NCBI GenBank assembly: GCA_013298865.1
Contig: JAAFJL010000022.1
Location: 1 to 44,494 of the forward strand
Direction of reading: 5' to 3'
DNA length: 44,494 bases
Source: Cytophagales bacterium
GTDB taxonomy: Bacteria > Bacteroidota > Bacteroidia > Cytophagales > Spirosomataceae
Position numbers and translations under genes: made by a program. The notes under the pieces are model-generated. The model searched no databases. It saw only the letters and a program-made list of their open reading frames with translations, and was not told where the DNA came from. Positions 9,537-15,029 of this stretch are shown here, piece by piece (position 1 is the first letter of the stretch; each line of letters starts with the position of its first letter).

Positions 9537-9893
9537 GATATTGATTTTTGTTGCTTGATTTTCGATGCTCGGTTTTCGATGTTCGGTTTTCGTTGCTCGT
9601 TTTTCGATGCTTGTTTCTCGATGTTTGTTATTTGATGCTCGATTTTCGTTACACGTTTTTCGATGCTTGTTTCTCGATGTTTGTTATTTGATGCTCGGTT
9701 TTCGTTGTTCGTTTTTCGATGCTTGTTTCTCGATGTTTGTTATTTGATGCTCGGTTTTCGTTACTCGTTGTTCGATGATTGATTTTGGCAAACGGCTATC
9801 GAATAACGAACAACGGCTATCGAACAACGAAAACCGAACAACGAGAACCGAACAACGAACAACGAACAACGAAAACCGAACATCGAAAAACAC
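9537..9893. repeat. 56-bp tandem repeat and low-complexity inverted region
   Basis: Three 56-bp units start at 9605, 9661 and 9717 (CGATGCTTGTTTCTCGATGT...), with only a few mismatches between neighbours. From about 9788 the other strand's vocabulary takes over, with CGAACAA, CGAAAAC and two copies of CGGCTATCGAA, so the two halves form a loose giant inverted repeat. It fills the whole gap between hlyD and the exporter gene inside one operon. ORFs here on both strands are artefacts of the repeat, because 56 is not divisible by three. Confidence 0.9.
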
Positions 9894-11051
9894 CTAATTC
9901 GATTTTGGGTTAAGCCATTCGCTGGTTTTTGAGAAAAGTAATTGCCAAAGTGTTCTTTTGGTCAGGATGAAATTGGCACGCCCCGTCATACCTTTAATAA
10001 TTTTACCCTGAAAACCATTTTTCATGCTCAGAAAAGGCTTATCCATTTTGCAGTAAACCGTGTAATAAGGCGTATTTTGTACCACAGTTACTTCCTTGAC
10101 AATTTCATAAACCGAACCATTCAGCATTCCCCAGTCGTAATAATTATAGGCATCTATTTGTACCTGTATTTTTTGTTTTTCTTTGATAAACCCAATATCT
10201 TTTGGCGAAACCAAACACGAAATAATCAGTCCAGTATTTGGGTTAATTTCGGCAACTTTTTGTCCACTTTGCAAGAAAGTCCCCATCTGAATACCCTCCA
10301 TTTTGTAGGCAATTCCTGAAATATTAGCGATTACGTAGCTATTTTTAATATTTTCTTTCAGTTGATTTTCCTTGACAGAAAGGTTAGTCCACTCTTGTTT
10401 GTATTGATAACTATCCGTCTGGATTTGGGATTTAAAGCGAGTCACCAATAAGTCAATTTCGTGTTGTGCTTGGTTATTGGCTAACTCATATTTTTCAAAT
10501 TCCTCAGACGGAATCACCTTTTCTCGGTACAACTTTGCGTACCGTTGGTAGAGTAAATCCGTGTTTTCAAACTTTGCATTCAACTGATTGAGTTGTTCCA
10601 AAAAATTAAGGTACTGGCTCTGGTATTGGGCAGTATGCAAGGGTAAAGAATTGGTATTTGAGGAAGAATTTTTAATGAGATTGATGTCACGAATATTCTC
10701 TTTGAGGACATTTTGTTTCTGATAAATAATCTCTAATTCTGACTGATTGTAGGAATTATCAATCTCCATAATGGTGTCACCCATCATGACGGGCTGATTA
10801 TCTTCAATCATTAATTGGGTAATTTTTCCTACCGTAGGTGAATATACGTTCTCTTTCAAGCGACTGGACAGCACATTTGCATAAGCCGAACTTGTTACGT
10901 CCACATTCACGTAAGGTAGTACGGCAATGATACCAATCACAAAAAGTAACAATGAGTTATAAAGAGCATTAGAGGAAACGGACAGTTTTTGGACATAAAA
11001 ATACTGGTCATTTTTCGACTGACTATAATCAAGAAAATTGTGGTCTTCCAT
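9894..11051 (-). CDS. HlyD-family membrane fusion protein
   Basis: This 385-residue adaptor joins an inner-membrane ABC exporter to an outer-membrane channel. It has a cytoplasmic head of about 30 residues, one transmembrane helix near residues 31-50 (LYNSLLLFVIGIIAVLPYV), a lipoyl-like half with ENVYSPTVGKITQLMIEDNQPV, a long alpha-hairpin of Gln/Glu/Lys-rich helices at about 105-225, and a second lipoyl/barrel half with NISGIAYKMEGIQMGTFLQSGQKV. The C-terminus KGMTGRANFIL is typical of bacteriocin-export HlyD proteins. It is the first non-precursor gene of the locus, about 115 bp after the last precursor. No TolC-like gene is in the window, so the outer channel must come from elsewhere. Confidence 0.9.
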   Translation of the reverse strand: MEDHNFLDYSQSKNDQYFYVQKLSVSSNALYNSLLLFVIGIIAVLPYVNVDVTSSAYANVLSSRLKENVYSPTVGKITQLMIEDNQPVMMGDTIMEIDNSYNQSELEIIYQKQNVLKENIRDINLIKNSSSNTNSLPLHTAQYQSQYLNFLEQLNQLNAKFENTDLLYQRYAKLYREKVIPSEEFEKYELANNQAQHEIDLLVTRFKSQIQTDSYQYKQEWTNLSVKENQLKENIKNSYVIANISGIAYKMEGIQMGTFLQSGQKVAEINPNTGLIISCLVSPKDIGFIKEKQKIQVQIDAYNYYDWGMLNGSVYEIVKEVTVVQNTPYYTVYCKMDKPFLSMKNGFQGKIIKGMTGRANFILTKRTLWQLLFSKTSEWLNPKSN

Positions 11052-11085
11052 GAAATGTTTAGATGAAAATATTGTAAATGATAGA

Positions 11086-11133
11086 AAATAATTGCCAAGT
11101 AATTTTTGATAATAGGTTACTCGGCAATTATTT
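11086..11133 (-). promoter_or_regulatory. Stem-loop between precursors and hlyD (attenuator candidate)
   Basis: AAATAATTGCCAAGTAA (11086-11102) pairs with 11117-11133 at 16 of 17 positions around a 14-base loop. There is no clear U-run after it on the minus strand, so it looks more like a partial attenuator or an mRNA-stabilising hairpin than a full terminator. A hairpin between precursor and modification genes is common in lanthipeptide operons, where it keeps precursor expression high. Confidence 0.7.
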
Positions 11134-11167
11134 CAAAGACGTTTTAATGTCTCGGGCATTTGTGGTT

Positions 11168-11371
11168 TCAACGAAGAGCTTCTTTAACTCCTTGATATAA
11201 ATCACGAACAGCACCAGCTACATGTAAGCAAGCACCAGAACTCTGAACATAAAATATAGGAGAAGTACCTCCATCAATTTCCGTCATTTCGTTTTCTGTT
11301 AGTTCAACAACAGTACGTTTTTCAAACATATTAGCTTTTACTTCTGAGACACTTAAATTTTCTGAATACAT
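11168..11371 (-). CDS. RiPP precursor A (double-glycine leader, SSGAC core)
   Basis: This is a 67-residue precursor. The leader MYSENLSVSEVKANMFEKR... ends at VELTENEMTEIDGG. The GG leader rule is met at L(-12), E(-8), M(-7), I(-4) and G(-2)G(-1). The core after GG is about 32 residues and contains QSSGACLH, so two Ser sit four and three positions before the single Cys. The C-terminal half (VAGAVRDLYQGVKEALR) would form an amphipathic helix. It shares leader and core layout with precursor C (11732-11935). A conserved upstream element lies at 11392-11429. It is the last precursor before hlyD. The RiPP precursor call is strong; the lanthionine prediction is inference. Confidence 0.88.
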   Translation of the reverse strand: MYSENLSVSEVKANMFEKRTVVELTENEMTEIDGGTSPIFYVQSSGACLHVAGAVRDLYQGVKEALR

Positions 11372-11391
11372 AATTTTTAAAATAAATATAG

Positions 11392-11429
11392 TTTTGCCTA
11401 TTCTATTTAAAGCTTTTCGACAACCGCTT
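11392..11429 (-). repeat. Conserved pre-precursor element, copy 1
   Basis: This is the most diverged copy: TTTTGCCTATTCTATTTAAA, then GCTTTTCG, then CAACCGCTT in place of the usual GCTTCGGCTT. It lies about 20 bp upstream of precursor A. Confidence 0.8.
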
Positions 11430-11452
11430 GTACATTTGCAAGTAACGGAAGT

Positions 11453-11647
11453 CTAATTAAAGAAGTCGTGGATTGCATCATAAAGAGCCTTACTTGCTTG
11501 TATGCAAGGGACAGAACTAGTACCTGTAGGATAAGTACCAGTCCCACCATCAATTTTTGTCATTTCGTTTTCTGTTAGTTCAACAACAGTACGTTTTTCA
11601 AACAAATTAGCTTTTACTTCTGAGACACTTAGATTTTCTGAATACAT
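11453..11647 (-). CDS. RiPP precursor B (SSVPC core)
   Basis: This is a 64-residue precursor. The leader differs from that of precursor A at only a couple of positions and ends VELTENEMTKIDGG. The core TGTYPTGTSSVPCIQASKAL... has one Cys preceded by two Ser at -4 and -3, the same spacing as in A and C although the surrounding residues differ. Ser/Thr are plentiful (at least seven before the helix-like tail), giving LanB many possible sites. The tail ALYDAIHDFF is amphipathic. The near-identical leader and unrelated core suggest leader duplication with rapid core change. Identity of the mature product is unknown. Confidence 0.88.
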   Translation of the reverse strand: MYSENLSVSEVKANLFEKRTVVELTENEMTKIDGGTGTYPTGTSSVPCIQASKALYDAIHDFFN

Positions 11648-11667
11648 AATTTTTAAAATAAATATAG

Positions 11668-11705
11668 TTTTGCCTACTCTATTAAAAGCTTTTCGGCTTC
11701 GGCTT
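11668..11705 (-). repeat. Conserved pre-precursor element, copy 2
   Basis: This copy reads TTTTGCCTACTCTATTAAAA followed by GCTTTTCGGCTTCGGCTT on the plus strand. It is identical to copy 3 over the whole element and sits about 20 bp upstream of precursor B. Confidence 0.88.
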
Positions 11706-11731
11706 GTAGTTTTACAAATGACGATGGTCTA

Positions 11732-11935
11732 TCAAAACCATTCTTTAATTCTTTGATATGCCTCATGAGTAGCAACAACTGCATGTGCACAAGCACCAGA
11801 ACTCTGAGCATAAAATTGAGGGGAAGAAGTACCACCATCAATTCCCATCATTGCATTTTCGTCAAGTTCAACAACAGTACGTTTTTCAAACAAATTAGCT
11901 TTTACTTCTGAGACACTTAAATTTTCTGAATACAT
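11732..11935 (-). CDS. RiPP precursor C (SSGAC core)
   Basis: This is a 67-residue paralogue of precursor A. The leader ends VELDENAMMGIDGG: Leu -12 and Met -7 are kept, while Ala replaces Glu at -8. The core TSSPQFYAQSSGACAHAVVAT... keeps QSSGAC and a helix-like Trp/Phe-ended tail (YQRIKEWF). Single Cys, several Ser/Thr upstream and His directly after an Ala make it chemically close to A, so A and C may form a related pair. The longer gap upstream (to 12219) separates A-C from the older-looking D-F group. Confidence 0.88.
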   Translation of the reverse strand: MYSENLSVSEVKANLFEKRTVVELDENAMMGIDGGTSSPQFYAQSSGACAHAVVATHEAYQRIKEWF

Positions 11936-11956
11936 AATTTTCTAAAATAAATATAG

Positions 11957-11994
11957 TTTTGCCTACTCTATTAAAAGCTTTTCGGCTTCGGCTT
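11957..11994 (-). repeat. Conserved pre-precursor element, copy 3
   Basis: It has the same sequence as copy 2 and lies upstream of precursor C. Beyond it, 11995-12179 is AT-rich with no recognisable gene. Confidence 0.88.
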
Positions 11995-12179
11995 CTTGAT
12001 TCAAATAAAAATAAAAATATTGAAAGAACAAAATAAATGATGAAAAATCTAAATATTCTTTATTATCTAAATAAGTTAAAATCAACTATTCATAAAATTT
12101 GTATATCAGATGTTTTGTGTGCCACAAACCAAGTGAAGGGTCTTCCATTGGTTTGATTTCTTTTTCAAAATGGATAATA

Positions 12180-12212
12180 GCCCTCTGAGGCGTTCACAAT
12201 ACCTCAGAGGGC
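12180..12212. terminator. Hairpin directly after precursor D
   Basis: GCCCTCTGAGG (12180-12190) pairs perfectly with CCTCAGAGGGC (12202-12212) around an 11-base loop. It starts 6 bp after the stop of precursor D on the minus strand. The U-run is weak, so termination may be partial and could separate D-K from A-C. Confidence 0.7.
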
Positions 12213-12218
12213 TGTTTA

Positions 12219-12380
12219 TTATGGTAATTTTGGGAACAAGACACCACCCAATGGTTCAAAATCAACACAGCCACCATTAACAGTTACCATTTGATTTTCT
12301 TTCAATTCTACAACAGTTCTTTTGTTGAAGGTTTTTGAAGAATCTTTCTTATTCGAGATACTTTGATTTTTTGAGTACAT
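12219..12380 (-). CDS. RiPP precursor D (short core, Cys at +1, no Ser/Thr)
   Basis: This is a 53-residue ORF, ATG at 12378-12380 and TAA at 12219-12221. The leader MYSKNQSISNKKDSSKTFNK... ends VELKENQMVTVNGG, matching L(-12), M(-7), V(-4) and GG. The core is only CVDFEPLGGVLFPKLP. It has Cys right after the cleavage site and no Ser or Thr, so a LanB has nothing to dehydrate in it. It may be a non-lanthipeptide product or a core that has lost its modification sites. It lacks the conserved upstream element. The gene is real by leader similarity; the product chemistry is unclear. Confidence 0.75.
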   Translation of the reverse strand: MYSKNQSISNKKDSSKTFNKRTVVELKENQMVTVNGGCVDFEPLGGVLFPKLP

Positions 12381-12399
12381 GATTTTTTGTGTTTAAATG

Positions 12400-12573
12400 T
12401 TACACTAAAGCAAAAGAAGTTCCATTGCAAGTTGGTAAGCCAGTCATACAGCCTGAACCACCACAAACTTCTGTCATTTGGTTTTCTGCCAATTCGATAA
12501 CAGTTCTTTTATCGAATATTGGACTCTCAGAAGGATTCTCTCCTTTTGAGGCAATTTTATTGTTTGAATACAT
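12400..12573 (-). CDS. RiPP precursor E (two-Cys core)
   Basis: This is a 57-residue ORF, ATG at 12571-12573 and TAA at 12400-12402. The leader MYSNNKIASKGENPSESPIF... ends IELAENQMTEVCGG, with L(-12), M(-7), V(-4) and an unusual Cys at -3. The core SGCMTGLPTCNGTSFALV has two Cys and five Ser/Thr, and is the only core in the locus with two Cys, so it is the most classical lanthipeptide candidate. The conserved upstream element is missing here. The 18-bp gap to D suggests translation from one mRNA. Confidence 0.8.
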   Translation of the reverse strand: MYSNNKIASKGENPSESPIFDKRTVIELAENQMTEVCGGSGCMTGLPTCNGTSFALV

Positions 12574-12601
12574 GGTAAATTAAATTTAGATTGTGAAAAA
12601 A

Positions 12602-12763
12602 TTAAAGTACCCAAGAATCCGTGATAATTTTGAGAAGTAACCATGACCCACCGTTTACATCGGTCATTTGGTTTTCTTCTAACTCTACAACAGTTCTTTT
12701 ATCGAATATTGGACTCTCCCTTAAAATACGATTTTTAGTAGGAGTTGGATTTGATAAATACTT
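12602..12763 (-). pseudogene. Decayed RiPP precursor F (start codon lost)
   Basis: The minus frame reads ...KYLSNPTPTKNRILRESPIFDKRTVVELEENQMTDVNGG and then SWLLLKIITDSWVL before TAA at 12602-12604. The segment ESPIFDKRTV matches precursor E almost exactly, and the GG motif is intact. Where E has ATG TAT TCA, this copy has AAG TAT TTA TCA, an ATG-to-AAG change plus one inserted codon. The frame runs back to an in-frame TAA with no ATG, GTG or TTG start. It is most simply a precursor inactivated at its start codon. A non-standard start or a sequencing error is possible. Confidence 0.72.
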
Positions 12764-12946
12764 TAATAATGGTGAAGTAATAACTTATAAAATTTTAGAC
12801 TCGCTATTTTCATGATAGTTTTATTCACTTTTGAAGTAAAATAGTATCGGACAACGACTACTGATACTTAATAAAAAATGGGTAGAATAGCTTCTAAATA
12901 GTAGCATAAAAACTATAAGTTATTGTTTCACCTTTACTTAAAAATG

Positions 12947-13064
12947 GTTCTTCTATTATTTACACGGAAGGTAAGCTAATCGTGGCACGGTTGAGGTTAA
13001 ATTTCTCATGAATGACTTTACGTATCAACCGTACCACGGCTTCCTATATAAATATTAGAAGAAC
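12947..13064. repeat. Nested inverted repeat inside the precursor array (118 bp)
   Basis: The outer arms are GTTCTTCTA (12947-12955) and TAGAAGAAC (13056-13064). The middle arms are GGAAG (12966-12970) and CTTCC (13040-13044). The inner arms are CGTGGCACGGTTGA (12981-12994) and 13025-13038, matching at 13 of 14. The architecture resembles 4068-4202 and 34401-34566 but the sequence is different. It separates the D-F group from the G-K group. Confidence 0.8.
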
Positions 13065-13072
13065 TTTTAAAA

Positions 13073-13267
13073 TTAAATAACTCTATCCTCCATTCTTGTC
13101 AAAGCATAGTACGCACCGCCGACGGCGTCTGTTAGCAATGAATATTCAAAAAACAACGTCGTTCCACCATTAACATTAATCAATTGATTTTCATTTAGTT
13201 GAACAACAGTACGTTTGTCAAACAAATTAGCTTTTACTTCTGAAATACTTAAATTTTCTGAATACAT
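13073..13267 (-). CDS. RiPP precursor G (no Cys in core)
   Basis: This is a 64-residue precursor. The leader MYSENLSISEVKANLFDKR... ends VQLNENQLINVNGG, with L(-12), L(-7), V(-4) and GG. The core TTLFFEYSLLTDAVGGAYYALTRMEDRVI has Thr/Ser but no Cys, so a lanthionine ring cannot form within it. It contains a second GG at about core position 15-16, a possible alternative cleavage site. Leader DNA is close to that of A-C. If dehydrated it would give a linear dehydropeptide. Confidence 0.85.
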   Translation of the reverse strand: MYSENLSISEVKANLFDKRTVVQLNENQLINVNGGTTLFFEYSLLTDAVGGAYYALTRMEDRVI

Positions 13268-13287
13268 GATTTTTGAAATTTATATTG

Positions 13288-13324
13288 TTTTGCCTACTCT
13301 ATCAAAGCTTTTCGGCTTGGGCTT
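13288..13324 (-). repeat. Conserved pre-precursor element, copy 4
   Basis: It reads TTTTGCCTACTCTATCAAA, then GCTTTTCGGCTTGGGCTT on the plus strand, upstream of precursor G. It begins a longer near-identity with copy 5 that also covers the preceding AT-rich 20 bp. Confidence 0.87.
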
Positions 13325-13335
13325 TTTTATCTGTT

Positions 13336-13497
13336 TTACAAATGGGTGATCGTATATATTATGATTACAGTACAAACGGGTGTACTTCCACCATCAACAT
13401 TAGCCATCTGGTTTTCATTTAGTTCAACCACAGTACGTTTGTCGAACATTGAAACTTCTTCATTTTTTGTCGAAATACTTAAATTTTCTGAATACAT
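13336..13497 (-). CDS. RiPP precursor H (STPVC core)
   Basis: This is a 53-residue ORF, ATG at 13495-13497 and TAA at 13336-13338. The leader MYSENLSISTKNEEVSMFDK... ends VELNENQMANVDGG, with L(-12), M(-7), V(-4) and GG. The 16-residue core STPVCTVIIIYTITHL starts with Ser-Thr at -4 and -3 from its single Cys, matching the [S/T][S/T]xxC pattern of A-C, and is otherwise hydrophobic with further Thr. It is the shortest core with that motif, so it is the simplest one to interpret. The two flanking elements (copies 4 and 5) are near identical, as expected after tandem duplication. Confidence 0.82.
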   Translation of the reverse strand: MYSENLSISTKNEEVSMFDKRTVVELNENQMANVDGGSTPVCTVIIIYTITHL

Positions 13498-13517
13498 GAT
13501 TTTTGAAATTTATATTG

Positions 13518-13554
13518 TTTTGCCTAGTCTATCAAAGCTTTTCGGCTTGGGCTT
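13518..13554 (-). repeat. Conserved pre-precursor element, copy 5
   Basis: It differs from copy 4 by one base (CCTAGTCT instead of CCTACTCT) and lies upstream of precursor H. Confidence 0.87.
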
Positions 13555-13569
13555 TTTTTGTTCCTCTCC

Positions 13570-13752
13570 TTATGGCAAACCCACTACTGGTGGCGTTGGA
13601 ACAGGAGTTTTTGCAGTTGCTATAACTATTGGTGTCGGTAAGATTACTTTAGTTCCTCCGTCCACAGACACCATTTCGTTTTCATTCAACTGTGCAACTG
13701 TACGCTTCACAAACATTTCGTTTGCTTTGGCAACTGGGTTTTTTGAATACAT
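13570..13752 (-). CDS. RiPP precursor I (Thr/Pro/Val-rich core)
   Basis: This is a 60-residue ORF. The leader MYSKNPVAKANEMFVKR... ends VAQLNENEMVSVDGG, a full GG consensus with L(-12), E(-8), M(-7) and V(-4). The core TKVILPTPIVIATAKTPVPTPPVVGLP contains five Thr and six Pro, no Ser and no Cys. Repeated T-P pairs (PTP, KTPVPTPP) give it a periodic look unlike the other cores. LanB could dehydrate Thr to dehydrobutyrine, but no thioether is possible inside the core. The leader ties it firmly to the family. Confidence 0.84.
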   Translation of the reverse strand: MYSKNPVAKANEMFVKRTVAQLNENEMVSVDGGTKVILPTPIVIATAKTPVPTPPVVGLP

Positions 13753-13771
13753 GATAAATGAAATTTAGATT

Positions 13772-13808
13772 TTTTGCCTACTCTGTTAAAGTTTTTCGGC
13801 TTCGACTT
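13772..13808 (-). repeat. Conserved pre-precursor element, copy 6
   Basis: TTTTGCCTACTCTGTTAAAG is followed by TTTTTCGGCTTCGACTT on the plus strand. The short AGC/GCT stem seen in other copies is altered to AAG/CTT here but can still pair. It lies upstream of precursor I. Confidence 0.85.
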
Positions 13809-13818
13809 TTTCAACTGT

Positions 13819-13974
13819 TTACTTCTTCTTTGGTACTGGAGGAATAAAAATGAACGGAATCGGTGTCCCGATTGGGTCAATAATTACATCATTCAATACA
13901 AATCCAGCATCGCCACCATTAATTTCTGACATTTCTACTGGAGAAAGTTCAGTCATTTTCTTAGTATTTTTCAT
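13819..13974 (-). CDS. RiPP precursor J (short leader, Pro/Ile-rich core)
   Basis: I start this ORF at the ATG at 13972-13974 (51 residues) and not at an upstream codon that would run through the conserved element. The leader MKNTKKMTELSPVEMSEINGG is much shorter than in A-I but keeps L(-12), E(-8), M(-7) and I(-4). The core DAGFVLNDVIIDPIGTPIPFIFIPPVPKKK has one Thr, no Ser and no Cys, and ends in three Lys after a very hydrophobic stretch. That pattern suits a membrane-active peptide more than a lanthionine peptide. J and K form a separate leader subfamily. Confidence 0.8.
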   Translation of the reverse strand: MKNTKKMTELSPVEMSEINGGDAGFVLNDVIIDPIGTPIPFIFIPPVPKKK

Positions 13975-13992
13975 GATTTTACTTTTAGCAAT

Positions 13993-14027
13993 GTTGCCTA
14001 CTCTGTTGTAGCTTTTCGGCTTCCGCT
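13993..14027 (-). repeat. Conserved pre-precursor element, copy 7
   Basis: GTTGCCTACTCTGTTGTAGC is followed by TTTTCGGCTTCCGCT on the plus strand. It fills most of the 63 bp between the stop of K and the start of J, so it is intercistronic. Confidence 0.85.
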
Positions 14028-14037
14028 CAACCAATCA

Positions 14038-14175
14038 CTATGGTCTTGGCAATCTGAACGGTGGTTTCAAGATTACGATGTCATAAGCTCTTATTGGTCC
14101 TTCGTCACCTGAACCGCCGTTAATTTTTGACATTTCTACCTGAGAAAGGACAATCATTTTTTTGCTATTTTTCAT
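14038..14175 (-). CDS. RiPP precursor K (first gene of the array)
   Basis: This is a 45-residue ORF, ATG at 14173-14175 and TAG at 14038-14040. The leader MKNSKKMIVLSQVEMSKINGG parallels that of J and fits the GG rule with L(-12), E(-8), M(-7) and I(-4). The core SGDEGPIRAYDIVILKPPFRLPRP has one Ser and no Thr or Cys, with Pro/Arg at the end. It is the promoter-proximal precursor, 228 bp from a divergent XRE-type regulator. The operon promoter must lie upstream, but I could not find a clear TAnnTTTG box on this strand. Confidence 0.78.
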   Translation of the reverse strand: MKNSKKMIVLSQVEMSKINGGSGDEGPIRAYDIVILKPPFRLPRP

Positions 14176-14193
14176 GATTTCAAATTTGATTAT

Positions 14194-14229
14194 GTTGCCT
14201 ACTCTGTTACAGCTTTTCGGCTTCGGCTT
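14194..14229 (-). repeat. Conserved pre-precursor element, copy 8
   Basis: GTTGCCTACTCTGTTACAGC is followed by TTTTCGGCTTCGGCTT on the plus strand. It is the only copy with no precursor gene on its upstream side, so it shows that the element belongs to the 5' leader of the following gene and is not a downstream tail. Confidence 0.87.
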
Positions 14230-14402
14230 ATTAAAAATTTCCTTTCAAAATCATACTCATTCTTCAAACAATGCCGGCTATTGAGTTCAGAAATAGTCAT
14301 GGTTTTTCTTGAAAACCTTCAATTGCCAACATATACGAAAGCATAAATCTTTTTGGATTTCGGTATCATTTTATTATCAATTCTCTCAAAAAAACTGATA
14401 AA

Positions 14403-14864
14403 ATGAGATTTTTGGGTTTGTTTAAAATCCAGAATCTCACCCACTTCGTATCTCCTTTTTTGCCCGACCATATTTACAGATTTATGAAAGAAGTTTCTGA
14501 TGTTTTAAGAGAGTATCAATACCAAAATAGGTTCTCACAGCACGAAATGGCTAAGTTTCTGGGTATTGCACAGTCCACGTATAATAATTGGGTGAATGGG
14601 CAGACGGTCATTAACCCTGTCAAGTATTACAAGAAGATAGCGATTCTTTGTGAAGTCGAGATTGATATGCTTCTTCCTAAAAGTTTGAAATTAGAATTGT
14701 ACCAACACCAAGATTTGGAAAGCCTGATTAAAAACTTAGAGGATTGCACCAAGTATTCAAAAAATTTAGAAGAGTTGAATACTTTGTTACGAAAAGAAAA
14801 TGAAAGGATTTTAGAAGATTTAAAAGATAAAGAAGCCGTGATTATGACGCTCAGAACAGGGTAG
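14403..14864 (+). CDS. XRE-type helix-turn-helix regulator
   Basis: The ORF is 153 residues. The better start may be the ATG at 14484, giving MKEVSDVLREYQYQNRFSQHEMAKFLGI (126 residues), because the preceding 27 residues are not domain-like. The HTH spans FSQHEMAKFLGIAQSTYNNWVNGQT, a Cro/C1-type helix-turn-helix, followed by KYYKKIAILCEVEIDMLLP. The C-terminal part (LIKNLEDCTKYSKNLEELNTLL...) is Leu/Glu/Lys-rich and likely coiled coil, suggesting dimerisation. It is divergent from the precursor array across a 227-bp gap, so it is a reasonable regulator of the RiPP locus. That role is inference from position. Confidence 0.75.
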   Translation: MRFLGLFKIQNLTHFVSPFLPDHIYRFMKEVSDVLREYQYQNRFSQHEMAKFLGIAQSTYNNWVNGQTVINPVKYYKKIAILCEVEIDMLLPKSLKLELYQHQDLESLIKNLEDCTKYSKNLEELNTLLRKENERILEDLKDKEAVIMTLRTG

Positions 14865-15029
14865 ATTTTAGGATAGAATTTTCAAAATCCAATCACTGAC
14901 TTTTTTCGTATTTATGCAAGATGGAAAGCATTGCTTGCACAATCTCTTTTTGAAATTAAACCCTAATTGGAATTATTAAAATCTTAAATCAAGAAGACTA
15001 TTTTTCGGGATGGTGTTCAAATAAAAAAT

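Noticed and set aside
9565-9893. ORFs of 60 and 69 codons on the two strands
   Set aside because: They are read from the 56-bp tandem and CGAACAA-type repeats, with compositions dominated by Phe, Ser, Arg and Cys, and have no leader or domain. Repeat artefacts.
12389-13768. Plus-strand ORFs antisense to the precursor genes
   Set aside because: They mirror the repeated leader sequences on the opposite strand; the minus-strand reading gives the coherent GG leaders.
11392-14229. Integron cassette array or CRISPR-like repeats
   Set aside because: The repeated elements each precede a same-strand gene with a related leader. There is no integrase, no attC-like core pair, no uniform spacer length and no cas gene.
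14199-14300. Minus-strand ORF starting MTISELNSRHC (33 residues)
   Set aside because: It lacks a GG leader and runs through the conserved pre-precursor element; probably leader RNA of precursor K.
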